Position numbers and translations under genes: made by a program
NCBI GenBank assembly: GCA_037178675.1
Contig: JAYMGJ010000333.1
Span: 62,001-126,000, forward strand
Direction of reading: 5' to 3'
From: Scleroderma bovista
Taxonomy: Eukaryota; Basidiomycota; Agaricomycetes; Boletales; Sclerodermataceae
DNA: 64,000 bases
The notes under the pieces: model-generated
The model's database searches: none
What the model was told of the DNA's origin: nothing
Seen by the model: only the letters and a program-made list of their open reading frames with translations
Part shown: piece by piece, positions 1 through 10,671 of the stretch
How positions within the stretch are numbered: the first letter of the stretch is position 1
Layout: every line of letters starts with the position of its first letter

Positions 1-355
1 TTACGTAGAAAGTTTCGGAGTTGACTTCGCCTGTGGAGAACTGAATGTCAAGTTTGATGGCTTTGGTAATGAAGGTGTTCGTAGAACCGTCTAGGAGGCG
101 GAGTTCAAGCGGAGTGATTGCGTAGGTTTCAAGAGAGTGTTTATTAACAAATTTGCTATCTATGAAACAGTGGCTAGAGCCAGAGTCAACGAGAGCGGAA
201 ACAGGAGGAATAACGACAGTGGACGTAATCGTGACGGAGGGCATAAGGGAGTTGGGATCGGAGAGAGCGGACGCATTGAGGTGTAACTCCGTAGGTGCAC
301 AGTCGGAGTCAACGCAACCCCCAGCTTGTGCGGAGTTCTGGGAGCTGCTGTCTAA
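1..355 (-). CDS. pol: gypsy-1 pol, N-terminal fragment (aspartic protease)
   Basis: Minus-strand reading frame, open from the gag stop to the window edge, in the -1 frame relative to gag. It contains the retropepsin signature ALVDSGSSHCFID (near 150-195), the catalytic Asp of the polyprotein protease. There is no ATG near its beginning. It aligns residue for residue with the gypsy-2 pol start (cysteine/VDS region, then the SALSDPNSLMP block). This fits expression as a Gag-Pol fusion through frameshifting at the gag stop. RT, RNase H and integrase would lie beyond the left edge. Confidence 0.8.
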
Positions 356-1713
356 TTTTTTGACTCCGCAGCAGCGGGAGTCACAGCCTTGGCAGCGCGG
401 GCCTTGGCTTTAGAGCTCTTGGAGGTGGACTTTGGACAGTCCCTGGCCATATGGCCTGGCTGTCCGCAGAACATGCAGAGCTTATCTTTGATGCGCCGCT
501 GGCGCTCTTCCTCGGTCAACTTGCCATCCTTTCCAAGATGGGCAGGGGTTTCGGAGGAGGCGGGCTTGGCGCCGGAGGAGCTCTTCGACTTGTCGGAGCT
601 CTTGTTCTTGTTGTCCTTCTCCTTGGTTTTACCCTTGGAGTCGGACGAGGCGGAGGAGTTGCCTTTGGAGGCGGAGTTGGACGACGAGGAGGTGGAGGTC
701 TTGGTTTGGCACGCAACTTCAGATTTGCGCTCCCAGTACCTGGCGTCGATGGTCTGTGCGAGAGTGCGGTAACCATCAAGGGTGCGGGGCTTACCAACGC
801 GAGAGATTTCATCCTTGATGCGGTCGGGGAGACCGCTGTAGAAAATGTGGCGGAGGGCGCCATCGCCGTAGCCGCGGACTTGGCCAGCAAGGTGGTTGAA
901 CTCGACCACGTACTTGTTGATTTTCTGTCCTTCTTTCATGGACAGATTGTCCAACTGGTGTTCGGCGTCTCCGACGGGATCGTGCGGGCCGAAGTTGGAC
1001 TTCAGTTCGGAGACGAACTGGGTGTAGTTGTCCATCCATAGCGGACGGGCGTGTGGGTTGGCGGAGTTGAGTAGGTCCAGTTCGAACCACTCAAGGGCCA
1101 TGCCCTTTAGGTAAGACTGCGCGAAGGTGACCCTTGCGCGGTCGGAGGCGAAAGCCTTGGGGCGATCCTGAAAGTTCAGCTCGCACTGAACAAGGAATGC
1201 GCAGAGCTTGCGCGGATCGGTTCCATCGAACGTGTCAGGTTCGTGGACTTTGGTGCGACCGGAAGAGGAGTCGCGGTCGGCAGATGCCATAGCGACCTTG
1301 GTCAGTGCTTGGACCGCTTGTGCAAACAGCAGCAATGGGTCCGGGGTCGGAGTTGAAGCGGAAGGGGTAGGGTAGTCTGGTAGCGGGATGTCTGGCGGGT
1401 TGGGGGATGGCGGGTTACTACCTCCGCCATCACCGCCATCATTACCAGGGTAGCCGTCGCCGTAGATGTCCAAGACATTGTCGAAACGACGTGTGGAGTA
1501 AACTCCAGAGTCGTTGGGGCGGCAGGCAGCAGGGGTCGGAGTAGTTGGGTCGGGGGCGGGGCCCCCAGGCGGAGTATTGCGATTGGAGAAGGAGAGGAAC
1601 TCTCCTTCCTCGACCAAATCGTTGCGGGAAGTAGAGGGCACATTGAGCGCCTCTTGGCGCTCTTCAAGCGCACGAGACTGAGCACGGGTAGTGATTATTG
1701 ATCGACTAGTCAT
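352..1713 (-). CDS. gag: gypsy-1 Gag polyprotein
   Basis: An intact 453-residue ORF starting MTSRSIITTRAQ. Residues ~1-130 are acidic and Pro-rich. The middle (~150-330) is the retrotransposon gag/capsid domain (PDTFDGTDPRKL...ALEWFELDLL...). A Ser/Lys-rich linker follows, then one CCHC zinc knuckle CMFCGQPGHMARDC near the C-terminus for RNA binding. It would form the virus-like particle that packages element RNA. The ORF has no internal stop or frameshift, unlike its gypsy-2 homologue, so this copy may be younger. The ATG at 1711-1713 lies 46 bp inside the LTR boundary. Confidence 0.88.
   Translation of the reverse strand: MTSRSIITTRAQSRALEERQEALNVPSTSRNDLVEEGEFLSFSNRNTPPGGPAPDPTTPTPAACRPNDSGVYSTRRFDNVLDIYGDGYPGNDGGDGGGSNPPSPNPPDIPLPDYPTPSASTPTPDPLLLFAQAVQALTKVAMASADRDSSSGRTKVHEPDTFDGTDPRKLCAFLVQCELNFQDRPKAFASDRARVTFAQSYLKGMALEWFELDLLNSANPHARPLWMDNYTQFVSELKSNFGPHDPVGDAEHQLDNLSMKEGQKINKYVVEFNHLAGQVRGYGDGALRHIFYSGLPDRIKDEISRVGKPRTLDGYRTLAQTIDARYWERKSEVACQTKTSTSSSSNSASKGNSSASSDSKGKTKEKDNKNKSSDKSKSSSGAKPASSETPAHLGKDGKLTEEERQRRIKDKLCMFCGQPGHMARDCPKSTSKSSKAKARAAKAVTPAAAESKN
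355..361 (-). promoter_or_regulatory. putative -1 ribosomal frameshift heptamer
   Basis: The minus strand reads A AAA AAT in the gag frame (X XXY YYZ), immediately before the gag TAG stop. Slipping back one base enters the open pol frame with no stop. The homologous position in gypsy-2 has A AAA AAA, so a slippery heptamer is kept at the same place in two diverged copies. The family pattern (Gag-Pol fusion) is known; actual frameshifting is inferred. Confidence 0.6.
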
Positions 1714-1759
1714 GGTTGAGGAGTAATTAGCAGGTGTGCAAGAGTGAGTTCGAATATAC

Positions 1760-2395
1760 TGTTAGAACCATTTCCTCCGACGAACTCCGATGCAAGCGGA
1801 GTTAAGTACGAAGGGTTGACGACGACAGGCGGAGGAGATGTGGGAGGGTTTGAGGACTTGGCTTCAGCGTATGTGCTGCACCCTTGTGATACCTGCGTCC
1901 TCGTATTTTGGAGGACTAAGGGACAGAGAGACGGAGGTCCGACGAAGGTCGGAGTTGCCAGAAGGCAGAGGAGAACAGAGGAGAGTTCGCGGGAGGTATT
2001 CAAGCTGATATTCGAACTGAGGGACAATCCCCTCAGCGTGCGGAGTACTTATACTTTACATCGGGAATGTACAGTAACCGAGAAGCGGAGAGAGACATAG
2101 CGGAGACATAGGTAAGAGTCTGCGGATGACAAACGGATGAGTAACATACACGGAACGGAGATCAGTGATAAGCGCAACGGATCAAAAGGTTAACAGATCA
2201 CAGCTATGAGTAATCATATCTAATCTAAAACGGGAACAAAGGAAACAGGAACAGAGACGGAACGGAAGCATACGATAACCGGAGGCATAGGCGCGGAACT
2301 ATATACCAAAAGGAGACGGAGCGTCAATAGTCAGAGCGGAGATGGATACATAGTGTCGGAGGTGTGCGATTACGATCGGACTTGAGTTTACAACA
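1760..2395 (-). repeat. gypsy-1 LTR (5' LTR of a minus-strand element)
   Basis: A 636-bp stretch bounded by TGTTAGAACC at 1760 and ...TTTACAACA at 2395, giving TG...CA ends. Its length is close to the 640-bp LTRs of gypsy-2 and the edge next to gag is well placed. On the minus strand, the sequence just inside (GTATATTCGAACTCAC) resembles the corresponding gypsy-2 site (GTATTTCAGACTCGCAC), a candidate primer-binding region. The outer boundary rests on one copy only and could be a few bases off. Confidence 0.65.
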
Positions 2396-2424
2396 GACTA
2401 GAGGCCTTGCGGAGTCACGAGGCG

Positions 2425-4946
2425 TCACGCGGTCATGACACATAGTAAGTATTTGCTCATACAGAAATCAAATATTGACTCACAATCCTCAAGTACACAT
2501 TCATATCCAACTGGTCCATCATCTCCTTGATGATCCATCAGCTCCTCAAATAGATCATAGTGCACACAAAGCTGTTCCAGATATGCATGGTGCAGAACTG
2601 TCTTGTTTAGGTTGCTCCATGGATGACTACGTGAATGAAGGGCTTGGTGAAGCTTTCCACAGTAGCGCTCCATGTAGAAGGTCCATGAGGTCCAGACTGG
2701 CCCACAATCACGAATGCCCGTGCAATATGGAGTAACCCATGCACAGTAAGTGTGCAGGCTGGTAAGTGCTCAGCCTTGTATTGATAATAGTACCTTCAAA
2801 GATAAATCAGTCTTTGCTCTCTTACCAAATTGACAAATTTTACCACTCACTTCTCATACTTGTGAACCCATCGAATAAGCCATGCTTCAATGCCATCAAT
2901 TTCCCCTTCAGTAATATGAAACTGAAGCATGATCTTCATGATGCTAGCAAGTTCACACATGTGATCAAAATATTTTTCCCTCTTGAATCAACCTTTAAGC
3001 AGCTTTGGAGCAAGGTAAAGGAACCAGAAGCACCATGACTCTGCTGTAAAGGATGACCGATCAGTTGCAATGTTGCCAAGAACACAAACAAATGAAGTAG
3101 GGATGTGCTTCATTGCATTTGCTGTCTCCTCTCCAACTTGTTCCCATATATGTGAAGCAATTTCAAAGTCCTCATCTCCAGGTCCAAGTCCTTTAAACTG
3201 CCCTGACCAGAAGTCAACGAGGTTTGGGATGATGTTCTCCAGAAACAGATGGAACCATTCCCAAGGTGATGACTTGGCATAGTCAAGAGAGCCCACACGA
3301 TGCAGTGCAGGTAGGTGCTTGATACCACTCTCCTTGGCAATTCGATCCTGCTCTGTCTTTGTCCTTGCTGCTCCAATAGCTGCAGAAATTTGAAGGAAGT
3401 CCTGGTGTTCCCATAGCAGAAGGCAAGTACCCTCCCATGCTGTCATCCCCTAGAGGATGGTTCAAGAGGCACATAGTATGTGCATCCCAAACCACGAGTA
3501 GCCTTGATTTTGCATGAGCGACAAGGGAAGATACTATTATGACCCTTGAGACCAAGAAACTTCTGGATTGCAATGATATCCCCAAGTTTAAATAGGAAAT
3601 ATGCATGGAGGTCAAAGAGGGTTTTCTGTGCTGCATCAAATGTTGGTATTCCAAAGGCAAGGTCTGCACATTCTGCATCAAGGGGGGATAGGAAGGATTC
3701 CAGATCTTTTGGTTGGTGTGGCCCTGGTATGACTCCAACACAGAGGAGATTGTTGATATGTGTGCACACATTAGGAGGAAGGTTGTAGTTTTGGACAAGG
3801 ATGGGTGTGGCTGATGGACCCCCTCATTGCTGCTTGAAGAGCAGATAGCTGTCAGTACAGAGTCCCAAAGTAATATCCCTGGAGTCAGAGAAGTAGTGGT
3901 GGGCCAGTTTGTTGTCATCAACAACAACATGTTGGTTCAAGAGGCGACAGTAATGATTGCCATCAAAGACATCATTGACCTGACCTGGTAGAGAGTTATA
4001 TTGTGCTCGATAGGCCATGGCTTCAATCATCCTAGGACTCTGGAAGTAACCTTGGAGGCGGGGGATAAGAGGGATGTATACAAACTGGCGGCAAGGTTTG
4101 CCATGCTTGTTGAGCCAAGGGGCACTACAGAATGGACAATGCTGCAGGGAAGCATACTTTGCAGTGTAGGCCATGCATGAGTTTTTCAACAGTCAACTAA
4201 TTTGTATTTGACCCCTGACAGAATGGCCATCCGATGGAATATGACAAACTCGGAGTCAATAGACAGCTTGTGTCGGAATGAACGACGAAGTTGATTAAAG
4301 GCATGGCAGGAAATTTTGCTGGTCAAGATGAGGTGGAAGGCATGGATATTGTCATGATCATCCTCAGACAGTATATTGTCACCTAAATTTTTGTTATCAA
4401 GTCCATTGTGAGTGACAAACTTCAAATCTAGTAAATCAATAGAGGGGATTACATACAAATTTTGTTAAGCTCAAAGGCTCTTTCCTCCTCGGCATCCTGT
4501 TCAAGCTCCTCCAGAAGCTCATTGTGTGTAATGAGCTCATCTCCAAATGGGTCAGCAATATCTGCAACCCAAGTCCAATAATCATCAAACTTGCAGTCTT
4601 CCGACTCGGATGACTCATTGTCCAAGTCTGCAGATGTGCTGTCAGATTTGTTACCTGAGCTCATCACGACATCTGCCGACTCATCAGGAATAATATCCAA
4701 GGCTGATGGCCGTGGCCCATCTGTCTCCATTACATTAGATGCAGTGGAACCATTGTCAGATTCACTGTCACTGTCACTCGTCTCCCTGCTCGAATTTGTA
4801 GACTCAGATGTTGCCATTTCATTGGGGTCTCCATGGGATGCAGTGTATGCATAATGGCGCCTCCGCTGGGCATGACTGAGTAGCTTGCCACATGTTGGCT
4901 GGCACCAGCAGCGTTTCTTGCAGTCAGCGTGAGGCATGATGGTCAC
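2425..4946 (-). pseudogene. Plavaka/Tnp2-like (CACTA-type) DNA transposase, broken
   Basis: Read right to left, successive frames give the typical order of basidiomycete Plavaka transposases: an N-terminal Cys block (CWCQPTCGKLLSHAQRRRHY, 4946-4449), a segment with FVYIPLIPRLQGYF...DVFDGNHY...YFSDSRDITLGLCTD (4189-3824), LLCVGVIPGPHQPKDLESFL...LKGHNSIFPCRSCK (3769-3443), LPALHRVGSLDY...WEWFHLFLENIIPNLV (3446-2988), and MERYCGKLHQALH (2673-2425). The pieces lie in several frames with stops between them. Some junctions could be introns but others look like frameshifts. The C-terminal end is missing next to the gypsy-1 LTR. Non-functional as it stands. The family call is from remembered motifs and was not searched. 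Confidence 0.75.
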
Positions 4947-5110
4947 AACAATGGCCTTGCCAGTGGTGCAGTGTAAATTAGGCAGGCATTACATAATCAA
5001 ATATTGACGCGTCAAAATCTCTAAGTCCCTTCATACCTGGTACCCACTGCAGACTCACATCTCCATCGCTAAGTTCTGACATACAATTCAGCAGGCCGGT
5101 TATTCAGGTG

Positions 5111-5670
5111 ATGCCAAGATCAAGACCACATTCATCAAAAACCAAGGGGGGAAGTGCTAGAATTGAATCACTGGAAGCCTTGATAGCAACGCTTCAGCAT
5201 GAGCTAGAATCATATCAACGTAAGTCCTTACTTGATGATGATGGATAAGCTTGTTAACTGGTTTCTCATAGGAAAAGAGAAGGCGAAGAAAAGCCAGGCC
5301 AGACAGCAGCGGCTTGACAGCCACACCCACAAGCTAATACCAAAGCCCCCAGGATGAGCAGGACGACACAAAGGTGGCTATGAAATTATCACTGCAATGG
5401 GTCTTTCTGGCAAGAAGGATTTGTATAATCACTAGCTTGTAAGTTATCCGCCATCCTTTTGTTTTTATCATGCATATATGCTGACATCCTATGTCTACAG
5501 CGCCTTATTCGCAGACTTGTTATCAAATATTTGGATACTAGTTGTTCACTAAGCCACCAAAAGGACAAGTTACTCATTGAGAAGATCATACAAAAGGTAA
5601 GTGGCAGCGAATACTAGTCACATTCAAAGCTAACACTTTGCAGGCACAATCAGAGTCTGAAGTCCTCTAT
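5111..5670 (+). pseudogene. small coiled-coil protein gene remnant, TE-associated type
   Basis: An ATG at 5111 opens an exon (MPRSRPHSSK...LEALIATLQHELESYQ) ending at a GTAAGT donor at 5220. The acceptor at 5271 joins in frame to KEKAKKSQARQQRLDSH...KLIPKPPG, followed by an in-frame TGA. Reading on past the stop gives AGRHKGGYEIITAMGL, then a second stop. A further exon-like block RLIRRLVIKYLDTSCS lies near 5501-5600 between plausible splice sites. The LIPKPPG...GY...AMGL pattern resembles uncharacterised agaricomycete proteins I cannot name. It is divergent from the Plavaka remnant. No function is assigned. Confidence 0.5.
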
Positions 5671-6065
5671 TTGCACACAAAGAACTGTCTATTTAACCCA
5701 GGAGAAAGTCCCATTTATACCCACAGAAAGGCCAATTTAGCCCTGGAGAAAGTCCCATATGCACCCAAAGCAACACTCATATAACCCTGGAGAAGATCTC
5801 ATATTTACTCAATGAAAGGCCTATTTAGCCCTGGAGAAAGTCCCATTTACATCCAAAGAAAGGCCTGTTTAGCCTGGAGAAAGTCCCATATGCACTCAAA
5901 GTAAGGCCTATTTAGCCCTGGAGAAAGTCCCATATGCACCCAAAGTAAGACCTATTTAGCCCTGGAGAAAGTCCCATATGCACCCAAAGTAAGGCCTATT
6001 TAGCCTTGGAGAAAGTCCCATATGTACCCAAAGTAAGGCCCATTTAATCCTGGAGAAAGTCCAAT
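5670..6065 (+). repeat. 44-bp minisatellite, about 9 units
   Basis: Nine imperfect tandem units carry the phrase CCTGGAGAAAGTCCCATATG followed by CACCCAAAGTAAGGCCTATTTAG-like sequence with a period near 44 bp. The middle units (about 5875-6010) are nearly identical and the outer ones more diverged, as expected for unequal exchange. It begins inside the last exon-like block of the preceding gene remnant. No coding role is seen. Confidence 0.85.
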
Positions 6066-6310
6066 TTGGACCCCAGCCACCTGCTAAATAATTAATTAAA
6101 TATAATAATTATGGATAAATACATTTCTCCAATTGGGCTATGGAGAATCTCCAAGCATAGTGCTGGAGAATTATAATAGGGCTCTGGAGAATCCCCATGC
6201 ATGGTGCTGGAGAATGGAGAATCTCCATGGGCAGCTGGGAATTTCCAACCTGTCAGGACCTCATAGGTAGATACATCTGTAGAAATATACAAACCTAATA
6301 GGTCCTAAAT

Positions 6311-7577
6311 TGTCAAGACCGGTTCTCCTGGATGATCTTACTAGGAGGTCCAGGGTTGCAGGGAACTAATGTGGAGGTAAGTCCAGGCACTAGTAGGTGC
6401 TAGTTAGTGCGGAGAGTCAAGTCTGGGTCATACGAACAAAGTCCGGGCACTAGAGGAGCACTGGGAGTAAGTCCGGGTTTTTGCGGAGTAAGTCCGGACC
6501 GCAGGAAAGTGGTCCAGAGTTGAGCGCAGTTTGTCCGGAGCGAAGGACATCCCAGAGGTGGGATAAGTCCTAGAGGGTCTAGCATCAAGTCTGGGACAGA
6601 GGTGGCTTTTGCCCTTGTGCGAGTAGGAGACTTGCTAGGAGCGGACATAGGACCAAGGGGACGAGATAGGACGGAGGCCGGAGTTGGCCGGAGTTCAGGA
6701 GAACAAGATGGGATTAGGAGAGCATAGTGGGTAGTACAGAGTGAGGAGTATCTTAGTCGAGATTTGATCTAAGGATCTACTAGGCCGGAGTATGGTAGTT
6801 TATATAGTAAAGAGACTAGAGGTGAGTATATATGGTGACAAGTAAACACCCTAGTCGGGACAAGGGATGGAGCAGAAGCAGACAGGAAGATAAACCAGGG
6901 ACAGGAAAATAAACCGGAGCAGAAGCAGACACGGGTAACTAGAGTTACAGGGACGACAGAGGAAAAGCAGGGACAAGGGAACTAGGTCGGAAGAGGACAG
7001 GTAAGGGTCAGAGGTGGACTAGCGATGTCCAGGACCGGAGGAAGTGCATGACCGGAGGAAGTGCACGACCGGAGGAAGTGCACGACCGGAGGAAGTGCAA
7101 GAGCAGAGGGAGTGCAAGAGCGGAGGGAGTGTATGAGTGGAGGGAGTGTGCGAGTGGAGGAAGGGCGGAGTAGCCGGAGGAAGGTCCGGAGTTGGACATG
7201 GAAATGTCCTAAGCCTTTGGTGGACCTGACAGAGGAAGCGGAGCAGGAGCAGGAGCAGAACTGAGCCGGAGTTGGATGTACCAGCCGGAGTTGGGCTACG
7301 TCGCAGACAAGGCTAAGGGAGTGGCCGGACTGAAACCGGAGTAGCGACTAGTGGTAGGTACAGGTCCGACACGGAGGAGTTAGACTGCAGATCTGTCTGT
7401 AGGAAGACAGGGGTTAGTCCTGAGGCGGAGATGGACGTAGTGACCGGAGTTGAGCTGGAGTGCAGCTATAGGGCTGGAGATGGCCGGACTAGATCTGGAG
7501 TTGCATCTATGCCTAAGGAGAGGTCAGGTGGGCCATGGTTAGACTGGAGTTGCGACTGGAAAAGTATGGATATGACA
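6311..7577. repeat. solo LTR of a gypsy element (expanded)
   Basis: It starts TGTCAAGACCGG, matching the gypsy-2 LTR start TGTCAAGTCCGG. Inside (near 6830-6880) it shares GGTGACAAGTAAACA...GGACAAGGGATG with the gypsy-2 LTR, and it ends ...TATGACA at 7577. AAAT flanks both ends (6307-6310 and 7578-7581). A related sequence at 31170-31260 runs straight across the position of the insertion, acting as an empty-site relative. At 1267 bp it is twice the gypsy-2 LTR length, mainly from internal CCGGAG-type repeats. No internal genes adjoin it. Confidence 0.7.
7024..7200. repeat. short tandem repeats inside the solo LTR
   Basis: About nine copies of an 18-bp unit GGAGGAAGTGCACGACC and its variants (GGAGGGAGTGCAAGAGC and so on). 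They form a purine-rich run that explains part of the length excess over the 640-bp gypsy-2 LTR. ORFs here are by-products of the repeat. Confidence 0.75.
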
Positions 7578-7715
7578 AAATGGGGGTTGACTGAAGTGGA
7601 TCTATTACATAGCCATATTGCAGCACAGTTCAGTAAGGCTGCAGATGGTCAGGCTTGGAATGTATATCAGCATAGTACAGTGTAACTAACAGGTATTATT
7701 ACTATTATCATCAGA

Positions 7716-8304
7716 ATGTCAATGTCCTCACAGTTCATCTACACTCAACACGACATTCCCCAGGGCGATTTCGACAACCACTACGTCCCACTCGAACACT
7801 ATGCATGGGATCAACTTTTTGCTTGCTCAGATCCAGCAACCTCGTTGTGGATGCCAGATGGGACTTGTCCCAAAGTCCCCCAGACGTCTGAAGCGGCCGA
7901 TTTCACCAAGGTGCTGAATCAGCTGATTTCCCCCGGTATGTAGTAATTGTGGACTCAATATATTGTTAATCTTTCTAAATTTGCTGACAGACCTGGACGC
8001 CTCCAAACAGCTCCAAAGTTTGGGTGTGCCAGTCCCAGGTGCCACTCTCAGTGAGGACTGTAAGTGTGCAATCAATCCACCCTCCTGGACACGTCTTACT
8101 CAGACAAATTTGTCTGCAGATCCACATGTCAATTTCCTGGCCACTTCAGAAGGCACACCAGGATCATCCACAGCACCATTCCCAGAAAATTCGATTTCTA
8201 CATTTTTCCCTGTGGATACTGACACAATAAATGAGGGAACATGCGATGAGCCAGTGGTGCAGGTCCCCATGATCTATGCCATTATAGATATTACCATCAA
8301 CACC
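7716..8304 (+). CDS. hypothetical protein, 5' part of an intron-containing gene, cut by a foldback element
   Basis: I do not recognise the family. Exon 1 (7716-7935, MSMSSQFIYTQHDIPQGDF...) ends at GTATGT. A 55-nt intron ends at 7990 and the frame continues DLDASKQLQSLGVPVPG. A second intron is likely at 8057-8119 (GTAAGT...CTGCAG, 63 nt, frame-neutral). The frame then runs to about 8304, where the foldback palindrome begins. The tail encoded beyond that point belongs to the palindrome. The downstream exons from 9038 may be the continuation of the same gene. Confidence 0.45.
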
Positions 8305-9037
8305 ATGTTACACTGCAAGCATTTCCCAATGTTTCATGACAAAACATTGTAAAAAAATAGAAGAAAGAGATACTCTTTTATTTACAATTTTGTTCAACAA
8401 AAAAGCCAAATATCATATAGCATTATTTTTGTCATTTTTGTGTCAAGACATGATTTGAGATCATTTCTTATGTTGAGAGTATAAAATATTTAACCTTTTC
8501 TTTTGCCTGTCCCTTGCAAAACAAATAAAGAAATAACAATGTAAATTTTCTCACAGCAAGCATGTCCAATTTTCTGCAGTGAAAAATTGAATCAAAAGAT
8601 ACTCTATTCCACAAAAATAAATGTTTAGGAAATATGCTATATATTTTTGGTCATAACACTCTAGCCAGCCAATCAGTATCCAGGAACAATCATGTTTCTT
8701 GAAGAAAAATCTATTGTTTTCTTTCAACATGTTTTTAGAAATAATATGGTATTTTATTTCTAATGAAACATGCTGAAATTCTTGCTATGAGAAAAGTTAC
8801 ATTTTCTTTTCTTTATTTGTTTTTCAAGCAGCAGGCAGAAGAAAAAGGTTAAATTTTTTATAGTTCTAACATAAAAAATGATCTCAAATGATGTTTTGGC
8901 AAAGAAAATGACAAAATGATGCTGTATGACATTTGTGTTTTTTGTTAAACAAAATTGTAAATAAAAGAGTATCTCTTTCTTCTATCTTTTTATAATGTTT
9001 TGTCATAAAACATTGAGAAATGCTTGCAGTGTTACTT
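8305..9037. repeat. foldback (MITE-like) palindrome, ~0.73 kb
   Basis: The left arm starting GTTACACTGCAAGCATTTC (about 8305) is repeated as its reverse complement ending GAAATGCTTGCAGTGTTAC (about 9037). Similarity continues through nearly the whole ~360-bp arms, for example ATAGAAGAAAGAGATACTC near 8360 against GAGTATCTCTTTCTTCTAT near 8970. A short unique centre near 8650-8690 separates them. The arms are AT-rich, and no ORF or transposase was found. A target duplication is not clear. It interrupts a coding region. Confidence 0.8.
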
Positions 9038-9119
9038 GCCGATGTACCTTGTGAGTGTCAATTGAACTATTTAACCACCTAAGCTAATTTCACCCAAAGG
9101 CCACCTTGAATCCCTATGA

Positions 9120-10190
9120 GAACTCCTACCCCTGCCCGGCTGGCAGCAGCTCTACAAATTTTCAGTCATGTTCATGTGGTCGTACCAAGCATGCATAGAA
9201 CTATTACCCGACTTTAGTTCCATTGTTGGTATCGCGATAACTCATTTTCTAGCATTCCAATGCAAATTATTGCCAGATTGGGCCCCAGAAGACCACCCCA
9301 TCCAACTCCAGTCCTCAGAGGGTGAATTCATTGCAGTGCAAACGCAGTGGAATGAGGGTCCCTTTAGAAAGAAATTCTATGCCACAGTAAGGATCATTTT
9401 CCATTGTCTGCATGTGCTAATACATATTTCAATACAGGTCGCCACTGCCAGGGCCCATTTTCTTGAGCACGCGTTCAAGACAGCACAATACCTCGTGGTC
9501 GACCACCTGGAATTGAACCCACCCTGGAGAGGGATCCTTCGCTCTTGGGACCACCACGATGGGATAGAAGTCCACACTGCCCAAGTGCTAGTGAGGTGGG
9601 ACCCTCGTTATGGGCTCCCTCTGCTGCACAATTATATGTTCACATCAGACACCATCATAGTATGTTACTCTTTCTTTTTTCATGATTATATTATCTTATA
9701 CCTTGACTGGCAGGTGGGTTGGTTTGAGGGAGTTGATATTTTCGACTTCATCGTTCACACCATTGGGTGGACAACCTCGCCTGGTTGTATCATGACTCAA
9801 GAATACAGAGAGCAGGTAGATCTCAGTATCTGGTGTCCAATGATACCGAACAATGCATTTCTTGCAACTCTCATCAGTCTGGTGAGTTTCCACATCAGTA
9901 ACTAGTATACCATTCACATCCCCCCTTAGGTAGTGATTATGATTGAACAGTATTTGGGTTGGTTTACCAGGACAAATAACAACATTCTTGCCAAAGGTGC
10001 CCAGCTCAAGCGCATGAAGGCGATTCGTGCTCAACTACAAGACTTATTTGAGAGCATTGACAATTTTAACATTGTATCTGTAAGCTACGAGGACTGTGTC
10101 AAGGCACAGAAGGGCAAGGCAGCAATGATACAAAAAATCGAACAGTGTATCAGTGATTTTGCGTGCCATTCAAATATGTATGAATTATAA
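9120..10190 (+). CDS. hypothetical protein, 3' part of an intron-containing gene
   Basis: The open frame (LPGWQQLYKFSVMFMW... from about 9135) continues through introns at 9388-9437 (50 nt) and 9661-9714 (54 nt). Both are GT-AG and leave the frame open (ATVATARAHFLEHAFKTAQY; TSDTIIVGWFEGVDIFDF). A third near 9882-9929 leads into IEQYLGWFTRTNN...LKRMKAIRAQLQDLFESID and stops at 10190. Regular intron spacing supports a real gene. It may be the continuation of the exons at 7716-8304, split by the foldback element. Family not recognised; no domain named. Confidence 0.5.
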
Positions 10191-10310
10191 CACTTTTTAT
10201 TTCAACAACTATTCTACTGATGGACATATATGGCATCTACAAATACCAAACTTCTGTTGACATTCGAAGCTGCTTAGTCGCATCAGCGCTTTCAATGTAG
10301 CCAGTCAGTA

Positions 10311-10671
10311 CACTTTGAGAGGAGTCGAGATGGGACTTGAGCAAGTGTCATGCAGCCGACCGTTGGTGGAATGTCGCTGTCAGCTCCAGTCATCTTGTCT
10401 CGGATACACTCAGAACGTAGAAGGGCAGTCCCAGCACACTTTGAGAGGAGACAAGATGGGGGTTGAGCAAGCTCGACAACTGCCACTCTCGTTCCCCAAA
10501 AGTGTGGCATGCGGTCGACCGTTGATGAGATCTTGCCATCAGCTCTAATCATGTCTGATGCAGGTTAAAGGTTGTGGGTCAATCAAAGGGTACACTGCGA
10601 GAGGAGAACAAGATGGGGGTCGAGCAAGCTCGACAACCCCCACTCTCACTCCCTAAAAGTGTGGCATGCAG
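10311..10671. repeat. three degenerate tandem copies (~120-150 bp)
   Basis: Three copies start CACTTTGAGAGGAG-CGAGATGGG or close variants (near 10311, 10437 and 10590). Copies 2 and 3 share GTTGAGCAAGCTCGACAAC and an AAAAGTGTGGCATGC motif, and all end in GGCATGC/GTCATGC-like sequence. The third copy is cut by the LTR-like repeat starting at 10672. No gene is seen. Confidence 0.6.

Larger units (their letters stand above)
1..2395 (-). mobile_element. Ty3/gypsy retrotransposon, partial (gypsy-1)
   Basis: This is the 5' end of a minus-strand gypsy element running off the left edge of the window. Read on the minus strand it shows an LTR (2395 to 1760), a short leader, gag (from 1713) and the start of pol with an aspartic protease. 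Its gag and the gag/pol junction align with the complete element at 21910-29785, so both belong to one chromovirus-like group. The LTR abuts a broken Plavaka transposase, suggesting insertion into or beside that older element. The other LTR and target duplication lie outside the window. Confidence 0.85.

Noticed and set aside
451..1685. Plus-strand and alternative-frame ORFs over gypsy-1 gag (127-196 codons)
   Set aside because: Shadow frames of the gag ORF, which alone carries the caps/knuckle motifs.
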